Of a DNA stretch of 39,943 nucleotides, positions 24,084 to 32,627 are shown piece after piece; the stretch's first letter is position 1; each line of letters begins with the position of its first letter. The DNA comes from a bacterium. GTDB lineage: Bacteria > Bacteroidota > Bacteroidia > Chitinophagales > Saprospiraceae. The notes beneath the pieces were generated by a model. It made no database searches and was not told where the DNA came from. It saw only the letters and a list, made by a program, of their open reading frames with translations. A program made the translations under genes and the position numbers. The stretch covers positions 1-39,943 of the forward strand of contig JANSXW010000052.1 of the NCBI GenBank assembly GCA_024742755.1. The letters run 5' to 3'.

Positions 24084-25631
24084 GTGATCGACCTCCTAAT
24101 CGTCCTTTCCTACTTCACCCTTGTCTTCCTGGCAGCGCTCAGCGGGCGGACGGGAGCGGATGTCACCACCGAAGAGTACTTCCTCAGCAACCGCAATCTG
24201 CGCTGGCCCTCCGTGGCGCTCTCCACTATAGCCACCAATATCAACGGCTACCAATTTCTGGGGATGATGGGCTCTGCTTACCTATACGGTTTGGCGCAGG
24301 CGAGCTTGGAGATCAATGCTATACAGGGCATCCTCATGGCGGCCTTCATCTTTGTGCCGATGTACCTGAGCGAGCGGGTGGTGACCATCACGCAATTTAT
24401 CAAACGGCGGCTGGGGGAGCGGGTAGCGCTGTTTTATACCGGGGCGAATATCGCGCTGTTTTCCACCATCACCCTGGGCGCGGCGCTGTTCTGGGGCGCT
24501 TATGCCGCGGATCTGGTGTTTGCGGAGTACATGAGCTACCTGCACCCGGACCGCATCACGCGCATCGCCATACTGGTGGTGGGGCTGGGCATTTTTTCTG
24601 CTACCTATACCTATCTGGGCGGGCTGAATGCCGTGGTCAAGACCGACATCATTCAATTCACCATACTGCTCTTGGGCGGTTTTGTGGTGCTCTTTGTGGC
24701 TATCTATCACCTGGGCGGCTGGCGGCAATTGTACGTCAAAACGCCCGAGCTAATGCACTTGCACCTCCCGGCTGACCATGAAAAGCTCCCCTGGACCCAC
24801 ATCTTCGGCCTCTTCCTCCTCAATATCAACTACTGGTGCGCTAACCAAACGGTGATGCAGCGCTCCCTCGCCGCCAAGAACCTGAAGCAAGCCCAAATCG
24901 GTCTGATGGTAGGCGGCCTGACCAAATACGTGATGGCGGTGCTCATCGTCATACCGGGCATCGCGCTGGTAGGCATTCTGGGGGAAAACGGTCTGGCAGA
25001 GCCCGACCTTGCCTTCCCCTATTTGGTGAAAACCTACCTGCCTGTAGGCGTGAAGGGCATCATCCTCTGCGCCCTGTTTGCCTCTCTCATGAGCACGGTG
25101 GATTCCACCTTCAATTCCCTGGCGACGCTCTGGTCCATCGATATTTACAAGACCTATTTGAATAAAGAAGCAAGTGATCTGGAAGTGGTCAATGCCGGGC
25201 GGCGGGTCATTCTCGTCACGCTTTTCACCGGGGTAATGATGGGTCTGGTACTGCTGTATATCAAGTTTGAAAATCCGCAGGCTGCCTTCACCCACACGCT
25301 TAACGAGCTTCGCTACTACATCAACTGCGGCATCGTGGTGCTCATCTGCGGAGCGGCCTTCCTGCTGCTGCCCAATCACCGGGTTGCCCTGATTGCCTTT
25401 TTGAGCACGATCCCGTTGCATTTGGTCTTCCAGTACTTTTTCCCGGAGATGAATTACTTTGTGCGGGCGGGTTGGGTCATAGCCCTGGCGTTTACACTGC
25501 TCAGCCTGGGAAGCTGGCGGGGCGGCTGGAGGCCATGGAGAGCGCTTTTCCACCCGGGCTCCCGCCGTATACAGTTGATTGGATGGGGGCTGTTGGGGTC
25601 TTTGGTGGTGTTGCATGTGGTGTTTCATTAG
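24084..25631 (+). CDS. Sodium:solute symporter family (SLC5-like) transporter
   Basis: This 515-residue membrane protein uses a GTG start (VIDLLIVLSYFTLVFLAAL). It has about 13 hydrophobic segments across the whole length. Signature features of the SSS family are the N-terminal block DVTTEEYFLSNRNLRWPSVA followed by LSTIATNINGYQFLGMMGSA. Also present are ATYTYLGGLNAVVKTDIIQF and the LFASLMSTVDSTFNSLATLW element of the sodium site (TM8-like). Such proteins import sugars, amino acids or organic acids with sodium. The substrate is unknown. It is preceded by a paired dyad operator and followed by a region of CTATGTG-type repeats before a convergent small gene. Confidence 0.9.
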   Translation: MIDLLIVLSYFTLVFLAALSGRTGADVTTEEYFLSNRNLRWPSVALSTIATNINGYQFLGMMGSAYLYGLAQASLEINAIQGILMAAFIFVPMYLSERVVTITQFIKRRLGERVALFYTGANIALFSTITLGAALFWGAYAADLVFAEYMSYLHPDRITRIAILVVGLGIFSATYTYLGGLNAVVKTDIIQFTILLLGGFVVLFVAIYHLGGWRQLYVKTPELMHLHLPADHEKLPWTHIFGLFLLNINYWCANQTVMQRSLAAKNLKQAQIGLMVGGLTKYVMAVLIVIPGIALVGILGENGLAEPDLAFPYLVKTYLPVGVKGIILCALFASLMSTVDSTFNSLATLWSIDIYKTYLNKEASDLEVVNAGRRVILVTLFTGVMMGLVLLYIKFENPQAAFTHTLNELRYYINCGIVVLICGAAFLLLPNHRVALIAFLSTIPLHLVFQYFFPEMNYFVRAGWVIALAFTLLSLGSWRGGWRPWRALFHPGSRRIQLIGWGLLGSLVVLHVVFH

Positions 25632-25645
25632 GTGAGTAGGTGATT

Positions 25646-25674
25646 GAAACACATAGGCACATAGGTGCACATAG
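25646..25674 (-). repeat. CACATAG repeat, inverted copy
   Basis: GAAACACATAGGCACATAGG followed by TGCACATAG is the reverse complement type of the element found twice downstream. It starts 15 bases after the symporter stop. The word CACATAG recurs at about 9-10-base steps. Confidence 0.5.
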
Positions 25675-25812
25675 TAGGTGGCGCATGTAAATACGTAGGT
25701 ATTTTGCATGATGCCAAGTATGGCACTACTTTTTTGTTTTTTATGAAACAAGAGAAAGGCTGCCGGTTAGCAGATTCTGGCTTTAGCTTTTAGCAAATCA
25801 ACAGCCCGAAGG

Positions 25813-25894
25813 CAGACATCGCATTCTACCCAAATGCCAAGGGCAAAAAACCTATGTGCCCCTATGTGCCTTATGTGTTTCCAAAAAAGAACGC
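25813..25894 (+). repeat. CTATGTG direct repeat, copy A
   Basis: This ~82-base element has a core at 25851-25882 with three TATGTG words at 9-10-base steps, preceded by GCAAAAAA. It matches copy B at most positions of the first 70 by eye. The core is preceded by CCAAGGGC. No gene is visible between 25632 and 26060. Confidence 0.6.
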
Positions 25895-25962
25895 AAGCCA
25901 AGAGCCAGCCGCTTCGCACATCACACCTCCGCGTAGAACTCAGCTGGTGGAAAGCTCCGGGG

Positions 25963-26044
25963 CAGGCATAGCATTCCGCCCGAACACCAAGAGCAAAAAA
26001 CCTATGTGCCCCTATGTGGCTTATGTGTTTCGAAAAAGCAGAAC
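25963..26044 (+). repeat. CTATGTG direct repeat, copy B
   Basis: The second copy has its core at 26001-26031, exactly 150 bases after copy A. It differs by one base in the CTATGTG core and by scattered changes in the flanks. It ends 17 bases before the end of the minus-strand small membrane protein gene. Confidence 0.6.
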
Positions 26045-26060
26045 CTACTCCCGTACCCGC

Positions 26061-26327
26061 TCAAACACCACCCCGCCCCACCATCTCCGCCCGCACCGCC
26101 TTCAACTTCGCCTGAAGGCTTTGCCCATTTTTCGCCACAACGGCAATAATCAGCAGGGGGATGGCCGTGTAGAGCAGCCCAAAGCCATTCTTTGCAAGCC
26201 CGTAGATCATTACCCCGGCTAAGAAGCCGATCAATAAATGGCCTGTAAAACTTTGTCTTTTCAGTTTTTGCGCCTCGGCCCGCAGCGCTTCCAGGGGCAG
26301 CTGAGCGTAGTCCTTTTGGTCTGTCAT
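26061..26327 (-). CDS. Small membrane protein of unknown function
   Basis: This protein is about 88 residues from MTDQKDYAQLPLEALRAEA; an in-frame start 21 bases upstream is less convincing. It has a charged helical N-terminus (LRAEAQKLKRQSF), two hydrophobic segments (GHLLIGFLAGVMIYGLAKN and GLLYTAIPLLIIAVVAKNG) and a basic helical tail (LQAKLKAVRAEM). This topology resembles small Bacteroidota two-helix membrane proteins. I do not recognise a functional domain. It is convergent with the symporter across the repeat region and divergent from the large PKD protein gene. It could be tied to membrane organisation, but nothing here proves it. Confidence 0.6.
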   Translation of the reverse strand: MTDQKDYAQLPLEALRAEAQKLKRQSFTGHLLIGFLAGVMIYGLAKNGFGLLYTAIPLLIIAVVAKNGQSLQAKLKAVRAEMVGRGGV

Positions 26328-26481
26328 CGTGCTCTGTTTTGTCAACATTTGGGCAATCTATCGTTATTACGCGTGCTCCAAGAACCAACGAATCTTTGGC
26401 TCGTTACCCAGTTGTTGAAATTTAACAACAAAGTAGTTTTTTTTCATTCAAATCCACTCACTCCTTTACAACACCCCTGGT

Positions 26482-29400
26482 ATGAAAAATTTATACTTGT
26501 TCCTGGCCCTGTTATGCACAATTGCCCTGACGGCTCAGAACACCTACAATGCTCCTGAATTCGGAGACCTGGAAATCAATGACTGCAATGGCATCCTCTA
26601 CGACTCCGGTGGGCCTGATGCGCCGTACACCGATGACAATGAATCCTACATTTACATCAATGGTACCTCCGGGGAGGCGCTATCTCTTACCTTTACACAG
26701 TTTGATGTGGAAGATCACTTTGACTTTCTTACCATCTACGATGGTGCTTCGACGAACAGCTCTTTGGTTGGCACCTATACCGGTTTGAATCTACCCAACA
26801 ACGGCAACCCTATATTCCTTTCGGGCACCAGCTGCCTGCTGGTATTCACCAGCGATTTCACCATCACCGGCGCAGGATTTGCCATGAATTTTGATTGCAT
26901 CGACTTTACGGAGCCTCCCGTGGCCGCTGCGGCCTTCCCCGCTCTAAGCTGTACCGGGACTGTCGCCTTTTCGGATGCGTCCACCTTTTTCCCGGACAGC
27001 TGGGCATGGGATTTCGGGGACGGCAACACCTCTGCGGAGCAAAACCCCATCCACACTTATGCGGAGCCCGGCACTTACGATGTCCAACTGGAGGTTTGCA
27101 ATGAGAATGGCTGTGATACCTTCTCTGCCAGTCAGGCGATCACCTTCGACCCGGAGAGCTTCGCCTGTACCAATGGCATCAACATGCCTAATCACGGGCT
27201 GGAGACAACCACGCTTTGCAATGGCGTGCTGTACGACGATGGCGGCCCCGATGGCAACTACAGCGAAGGCAGCAACGGGCAGTTCCTGATCGCGCCTCCG
27301 GGGGCGACGAGCATCACGGTTACCTTTACGGCTTTTGACCTGGGCGCTGCGGCTACCAATAATGATCAGTTGTCTTTATTTGCGGTGAACAACGACGTCT
27401 ACACTCCGCTGGCCACCTATTTAGGCAACAGCCTGCCCAACAACGGGCAGCCCATCACCTTTCAGACGCAGGCGCTGGGGCTGTTCTTTTTTGCCGACCA
27501 CGATGGCAACTTCCCGGGATTTGAAATGATATGGGAAGCCAACGGCATCGCTAATGCCCCTACTGCTGCCTTTACCGCGAATGCCACGGAGGTCCCCTTC
27601 GGCACCGCCATTCAGTTTACAGACAGCAGTACTGAAAACCCCGGTGCCTGGTCCTGGGATTTTGGGGATGGCAACACCTCAAGCGTACAAAACCCAAGCT
27701 ACGTTTACCCGGAAGCGGGCACCTACACCGTAGTTCTGACCGTCACCAACTGCAATGGCTCAGACACAAGCGTGCCCCTGGAAATCACCGTGCAGGAGCC
27801 GCCCGCGCTGACGGTTGACCCGGACAGCTTCTCCGTTGAGCTCGACGCAGGCACCGCCACCACAGCGACCCTTAACCTGTGCAACGTCGGGCAGGGGGAC
27901 CTGCTGGCCAACATTAGCAGTCAGGATGAGATGAACCAAACCGGTTACCGCTTCGACTTCACGACATCTGATGAGGGCGCGGGCTTCAACTGGCAGCTTT
28001 TCAATCAGGACTTTGAAGTCATCGCAGAGAACAGCCAAACCTACGCGGCCAATTCCACCTACAGCGAGATTATCAATGGGCTGGAACCCAATACGGAGTA
28101 TTATTTCTGGATTACCGGCGTACCGGAAGGAACGGCCGTTTTCGAGACCTTCACCCTTACTGATTTAGGTACAGGAGAAGAACTTTTTTCCGGGTTTTTC
28201 AACTTCATCATTGATCAATTGTATATCCTGCCCCTGCCGCTCGGTGGGCCGGGCGGGTCGCCCACCTGGCTTTCAACCGGCACAGACAGCAGTTTGCTGC
28301 CCGCCGGGGACTGTGAAGCGATCACGGTCACTTTTGATGCTACAGACTTAGTGGATGGCACTTACGAAGGTTCCATCATCATCAGCAGCAATGACCCGGA
28401 TCAGCCAACGGTGACCATCCCGGTAACGCTGATTGTGAATGGGACGCCGGAGCTGAGCATTTCCACCAATGACCTTGACTTCGGGGAGGTACAGATAGGT
28501 GCGGCTTCCACGCTGAGCTTCACTTTGGAAAATACAGGTACCGCCCCCACTGCCATCAGCGGATTGGAGGCAGCCCTGGCCGACTTTGAAGTGCAGGGGC
28601 CTGACAGTATCACCCTCGCCCCGTTTGCGGCACAGACCATCAGCGTTTCCTTTGCACCGGGCGAGCTGGGAGCATTGACTGAAACCCTGACGCTTGTCAA
28701 TAATGCCGGTGATGACCTACTGGTTACCCTCACAGGGACTGGCGTAGCCGCTCCGAGCCTGACCGTCAACCCTACGGCCTTCACTGTGGAGCTGATTGAA
28801 GGGCAGGACACCACCCTGACTGTAGATGTAGGGAATGTTGGAGAAGCGCCCCTTGATTTCATGGTCAATACACAGTCCGGCAACACCGGTTTTGTTTTCA
28901 ACTTCACTACCGATGACTGGGGGGAGGAGTTTTCCTGGGTTCTTCTGGACAGCGGGAACAACACCATTCAAAGCTCTGAAGGCATCGTCTATGAATCGAA
29001 TACCACATACAGCGTAGAACTGTCCGGGCTATCTGCGGATGCGTCCTACACGCTTCAGTTGCTGGACAGCTGGGGAGATGGTGCACTGCCCAATTACAGT
29101 GTGGTTGACCTGCTTTCCGGGCAGGAAGTAGCGTCGGGCTCCTTCATCGGAGATGGTCTGCTGCAGGAATTGGTCCCCCTTGGCAGCCCGGCTGAGGCTG
29201 ATTTCACGGCTATTTCGCCAACGAGCGGCACGGTAGCCATCAGCGAAAGCGCTGCCCTACAGATTAGCCTGAACGCCACGGGGCTGGCCACCGGTGTTTA
29301 CAACCTGGTGTACGAGCTGGAAACCAATGACCCGCTTCAGCCTATGGTGCCCATTAACGTGACGCTTTTTGTCATTGCTCCGGTGACCGCTGGCATTGAA

Positions 29401-31362
29401 GCCCCATCTTTCATTTGCGGCGCGCTGCCGGTACAGTTTACAGATGTCAGTACGAATCAGCCCACAAGCTGGACCTGGGATTTTGGGGACGGCACGACCT
29501 CCAACGAACAAAACCCGGTGCATACTTACACCGAAAGCGGCACCTATACGATAACACTGGAAGCCTGCAACACGCTGGGTTGTGACATCGTCACGCTTGT
29601 CGATTTTATTGCCGTAGAACTCGATTGCTTTTCCCAAAACATACCAGCCCAACCGCACGGCTTTGAGACCGTCACGGTCTGCTCCGGCAATCTGTACGAC
29701 TCTGGCGGACCCAATGGGCCTTACCAGGAAGGCAACCTGGCTGGTGTTACCATTGCGCCACCCGGAGCCTCTTCCGTAAGCATCACCTTTAGCGAATTCA
29801 ATTATGAGGAGCACGCAGATTTTTTGTTTGTATACGATGGCTATCCCGGTACAGGCACGCTGCTGGGTTCATTCACCGGCAATGAATTGCAAGGGCAAAC
29901 TTTAACGGCCGCCTCTGGCGTACTCACTGTGCAGGAGTATACCGATCACTTTGTAAATTTGAGTGGTTTTGTTGCCACCTTTATCTGCGACGCTGTGCCA
30001 ACGCAGCGGCCTAAGCCTCAGTTTTCGATAGCTGATACGCTTGTTTGTGCCAATGAGCCCATCGTGTTTATTGACGAGAGCCTGCAGATCCCCACGTCCT
30101 GGTTCTGGGAGTTTGGTGATGGGGGCGTCTCAAATGAACAAAACCCAATTTACTTCTACGCCGAGAGTGGTACTTATACTGTAACTCTTACGGCTTGCAA
30201 TACCGAAGGCTGCAACACGATTGTGCAGGACATTAGCATAACTGTAGACCCTGACTGTTTGATTGAAAATATGCCTGTAAATGGGCAGCAGGTAATACAG
30301 GGGTGCTTTGGAAGCCTCTATGATTCCGGTGGGCCAGACAGCAACTACGTGGACAACAATACGGGGATAACAACGATCATTAGCCCGGTCGGCCCTATCA
30401 CTTTAGAGTTTGTGGCTTTCAATTATGAGAATGGGTTCGACGGGGTAGCCGTTTTCGATGGCGCGGATACCGATGCGCCGTTGCTGGGCTACTTCACGGG
30501 CAATGAGCTGCCGGGCCCCATCACCTCCTCCGGTACGGTGATCACTATTGTGGAGAATACCGATATTTTCGAGAACGAGAGCGGCTTCCGGATTGACTAC
30601 AGCTGTCAGGGCACATTGAACTTATCCGGTTCAAGGATCACTGTAGCGAATGCAGAGATGTGCGATGGGGTACGTTCCTTCGGCATCAACTCTACGGCAG
30701 AGGTAGACAGCTGGAGTTGGGACTTTGGAGATGGGCACACCTCTACAGCAGCCAACCCGGAGCATACTTTCGAGCACAATGGTATCAAGCAGATCACCTT
30801 GACGATCTGCAACGCCGAAGGTTGCGAAACGATACAGACTGCGATCTATTCCAATAGGCTCGTGCCAGAAATCTCGGCACCGGATACAGTAGCCGTTGGT
30901 CAAGAGGTGGAGCTGCACGGCATCACCCCTGAGGCTACTCATTGGCTTTGGGACTTTGGCAATGGTGAAATGGTACTTCATGACGCGCCAGTGACTTCCT
31001 ACTCTGAAGCAGGCTGGTATGATATCAACGTTCGTCTAATCAATATGGATGTGCACGAGACCTGCGATGCCCGACATACTCATTCCATTTATGTGGATGC
31101 CAATCTGACCAGCACCAGCGATGTTGCCGCGCAGGACTTCACGGTATTCCCCAACCCCACCACCGGTCAGCTTAACATCCGCGGACTGGAGGCGCTGGGA
31201 GATGGTTACGACATCCGGATCTACTCTGCGGTCGGGCAATTGGTGAAAGCACAGCCTCTGACACCACAGCTATCCATAGCAGAACTCCCTTCAGGCATTT
31301 ATGTCCTGGAAGTGGTCAGCGGTCAGGAGGTAATTGGCCGGCAGAAGGTAATTAAAGAGTAA
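26482..31362 (+). CDS. Giant modular surface protein: CUB-like and PKD domains, T9SS type A sorting domain
   Basis: This 1626-residue secreted protein has a signal peptide (MKNLYLFLALLCTIALTAQ). Four CUB-like domains each begin with a C-x-G-x-L-Y-D-x-G-G-P motif, near residues 34, 244, 1067 and 1275. PKD domains carry the WDFGDG core near 173, 390, 996, 1206 and 1410, and a degenerate one (HWLWDFGNG) lies near 1488. A central stretch (~440-960) holds beta-sandwich modules, among them a choice-of-anchor D/ASH-like domain (LSISTNDLDFGEVQIG). A T9SS C-terminal domain starts near 1553 (FTVFPNPTTGQLNIRG). The order is CUB-PKD-CUB-PKD-ASH region-PKD-CUB-PKD-CUB-PKD-PKD-T9SS. It is probably an adhesin or carbohydrate-binding surface protein; no enzyme domain is visible. 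An intrinsic terminator follows. Confidence 0.92.
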   Translation: MKNLYLFLALLCTIALTAQNTYNAPEFGDLEINDCNGILYDSGGPDAPYTDDNESYIYINGTSGEALSLTFTQFDVEDHFDFLTIYDGASTNSSLVGTYTGLNLPNNGNPIFLSGTSCLLVFTSDFTITGAGFAMNFDCIDFTEPPVAAAAFPALSCTGTVAFSDASTFFPDSWAWDFGDGNTSAEQNPIHTYAEPGTYDVQLEVCNENGCDTFSASQAITFDPESFACTNGINMPNHGLETTTLCNGVLYDDGGPDGNYSEGSNGQFLIAPPGATSITVTFTAFDLGAAATNNDQLSLFAVNNDVYTPLATYLGNSLPNNGQPITFQTQALGLFFFADHDGNFPGFEMIWEANGIANAPTAAFTANATEVPFGTAIQFTDSSTENPGAWSWDFGDGNTSSVQNPSYVYPEAGTYTVVLTVTNCNGSDTSVPLEITVQEPPALTVDPDSFSVELDAGTATTATLNLCNVGQGDLLANISSQDEMNQTGYRFDFTTSDEGAGFNWQLFNQDFEVIAENSQTYAANSTYSEIINGLEPNTEYYFWITGVPEGTAVFETFTLTDLGTGEELFSGFFNFIIDQLYILPLPLGGPGGSPTWLSTGTDSSLLPAGDCEAITVTFDATDLVDGTYEGSIIISSNDPDQPTVTIPVTLIVNGTPELSISTNDLDFGEVQIGAASTLSFTLENTGTAPTAISGLEAALADFEVQGPDSITLAPFAAQTISVSFAPGELGALTETLTLVNNAGDDLLVTLTGTGVAAPSLTVNPTAFTVELIEGQDTTLTVDVGNVGEAPLDFMVNTQSGNTGFVFNFTTDDWGEEFSWVLLDSGNNTIQSSEGIVYESNTTYSVELSGLSADASYTLQLLDSWGDGALPNYSVVDLLSGQEVASGSFIGDGLLQELVPLGSPAEADFTAISPTSGTVAISESAALQISLNATGLATGVYNLVYELETNDPLQPMVPINVTLFVIAPVTAGIEAPSFICGALPVQFTDVSTNQPTSWTWDFGDGTTSNEQNPVHTYTESGTYTITLEACNTLGCDIVTLVDFIAVELDCFSQNIPAQPHGFETVTVCSGNLYDSGGPNGPYQEGNLAGVTIAPPGASSVSITFSEFNYEEHADFLFVYDGYPGTGTLLGSFTGNELQGQTLTAASGVLTVQEYTDHFVNLSGFVATFICDAVPTQRPKPQFSIADTLVCANEPIVFIDESLQIPTSWFWEFGDGGVSNEQNPIYFYAESGTYTVTLTACNTEGCNTIVQDISITVDPDCLIENMPVNGQQVIQGCFGSLYDSGGPDSNYVDNNTGITTIISPVGPITLEFVAFNYENGFDGVAVFDGADTDAPLLGYFTGNELPGPITSSGTVITIVENTDIFENESGFRIDYSCQGTLNLSGSRITVANAEMCDGVRSFGINSTAEVDSWSWDFGDGHTSTAANPEHTFEHNGIKQITLTICNAEGCETIQTAIYSNRLVPEISAPDTVAVGQEVELHGITPEATHWLWDFGNGEMVLHDAPVTSYSEAGWYDINVRLINMDVHETCDARHTHSIYVDANLTSTSDVAAQDFTVFPNPTTGQLNIRGLEALGDGYDIRIYSAVGQLVKAQPLTPQLSIAELPSGIYVLEVVSGQEVIGRQKVIKE

Positions 31363-31386
31363 AAGGCAAGAGATCGGCTTGCTAAG

Positions 31387-31419
31387 AGACAGCATCCTGT
31401 TGGGATGCTGTCTTTTTTT
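31387..31419 (+). terminator. Intrinsic terminator of the giant surface-protein gene
   Basis: A perfect 11-bp stem, AGACAGCATCC and GGATGCTGTCT, with a 5-base loop (TGTTG) is followed directly by T7. It lies 24 bases after the stop codon. The stem sequence resembles that of the hairpin at 8040-8079. Confidence 0.9.
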
Positions 31420-31445
31420 AGGAGGGGCTTCTTTTTCAAAACCCC

Positions 31446-31575
31446 AGTTAAGTTTTCACGGCAAAAACTTAACTCAACAGGATTTTAGTTAAGAAAAAGA
31501 CCCTGAAACTTAACTGAATGAAATTTTAGTTAAGAAAAACAGCTCAAAACTTAACTCAATACTTTTTCAGTTAAG
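31446..31575. repeat. Seven half-sites AGTTAAG/CTTAACT in alternating orientation, 41-bp period
   Basis: AGTTAAG occurs at 31446, 31487, 31528 and 31569. The inverse CTTAACT occurs at 31468, 31509 and 31550. The steps are 22, 19, 22, 19, 22 and 19 bases, a strict 41-bp period with alternation. Spacer sequences are partly conserved (ATTTTAGTTAAGAAAAA twice). It lies between a terminator and a convergent SDR gene, so it is outside any predicted coding region. RNA hairpins or a multimeric protein-binding array are both possible. Confidence 0.75.
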
Positions 31576-31601
31576 CACCGGGCGGGCAGCCTCTCCCCTA
31601 C

Positions 31602-32522
31602 CTATACCGTTTGGGAAAGGAAGGACACTCCTGTCAGCTCCTCCGAAGCCACCCACAGGGCCGACCAATCCGCAGGCTGCCCGATGGAAGGGGGCAGTTC
31701 GACACGCCGGGGCGGGCCAGCGATTTCGCCCCATTTGCCGGGGCCGTAGTAATGATCGGGCCCTACGGCCTCTCCAACGGCAGCGTAGAGTTGAGGGCGG
31801 GCATTTTGATCGGCGGTGGGCAGCAGGGGCAGGAGTATTTTGTCAGCGATGAACCGGAGAACGGCATTGCCCTCCACATTGCGCCCCAGGTTGGTGGAAG
31901 CACCGCCCGGGTGAGCTGCTACGGCAATCGTCTTTCCTTCCGGCAGGCGGCGGTTGAGTTCCAGGGTAAACATCAGATTGGCAAGCTTACTTTGCCCGTA
32001 GGCTTTCCAAGGCTGATAGTTGACAGGGTTACGGAACGAAGCGATGTCTATTTGCCCATTACGCGCGGCCAGACTGGAGACATTGACGATGCGGCTGCCG
32101 GAGGTGGCCAGCAATACCGGAAGCAGGTGGCCCGTCAGTGCAAAGTGGCCGAGGTGATTGACACCAATTTGCTTTTCGAAACCATCCTGAGTCGTACCGT
32201 AAGGCGTGGCCATGATGCCGGCGTTATTCATCAGGACGTCCAGGCGCTCGTATTCTGCTTTGAAGTTTTCGGCGAAAGCCTGTACCGATTCCAGGCTGCC
32301 CAGGTCCAGCAGCATAAGGCGGGCAGGGGTGGTTTGTACCGCCTCCACTTCCTTCAGGGCCGCAGCGCCCCGCTCTTCCGACCGACAGGCCAGTATGACT
32401 CTTGCGCCGTTCTTAGCCAGGGCTTTGGCGGAAGCCAGCCCCAGTCCGCTGTTGGCTCCGGTAATGATGATGACTTTGCCTTTTAGGTCAGGCATATCGG
32501 AGAGTGTCCAGTTCCTTTTCAT
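31602..32522 (-). CDS. Short-chain dehydrogenase/reductase (retinol dehydrogenase-like)
   Basis: This 306-residue protein starts at MKRNWTLSDMPDLKGKV; an in-frame TTG 9 bases upstream is less likely. It has the SDR cofactor motif TGANSGLGLASAKAL (TGxxxGxG), the NNAG motif in VLMNNAGIMATPYG, and the catalytic Ser and YxxxK in VNVSSLA and WKAYGQSKLANLMF. The sequence after the active site (VAAHPGGASTNLGRN) is typical of the retinol dehydrogenase/WW-domain oxidoreductase branch. An NADP preference is suggested by Arg after the second strand (ACRSEERG). The substrate is unknown. The gene runs toward the AGTTAAG array and diverges from the zinc-ribbon gene. Confidence 0.9.
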   Translation of the reverse strand: MKRNWTLSDMPDLKGKVIIITGANSGLGLASAKALAKNGARVILACRSEERGAAALKEVEAVQTTPARLMLLDLGSLESVQAFAENFKAEYERLDVLMNNAGIMATPYGTTQDGFEKQIGVNHLGHFALTGHLLPVLLATSGSRIVNVSSLAARNGQIDIASFRNPVNYQPWKAYGQSKLANLMFTLELNRRLPEGKTIAVAAHPGGASTNLGRNVEGNAVLRFIADKILLPLLPTADQNARPQLYAAVGEAVGPDHYYGPGKWGEIAGPPRRVELPPSIGQPADWSALWVASEELTGVSFLSQTV

Positions 32523-32627
32523 AATACTCAATTTACCGATTTAAAGGCAGCCAGTAGTTGATTGTTGACTTTTGGCTTCGATTATTGGTGCCCCCCTTTC
32601 AATTATTTGTATTTTTCGTTCCAAAAA

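Noticed and set aside
26002..26388. 128-residue minus-strand frame overlapping the small membrane protein
   Set aside because: It is the other frame of the 26061-26327 gene, lacks its hydrophobic helices and reads through a repeat element.
31446..31575. CRISPR array
   Set aside because: Half-sites are only 7-8 bases, alternate in orientation, spacers are partly conserved, and no cas genes are visible.
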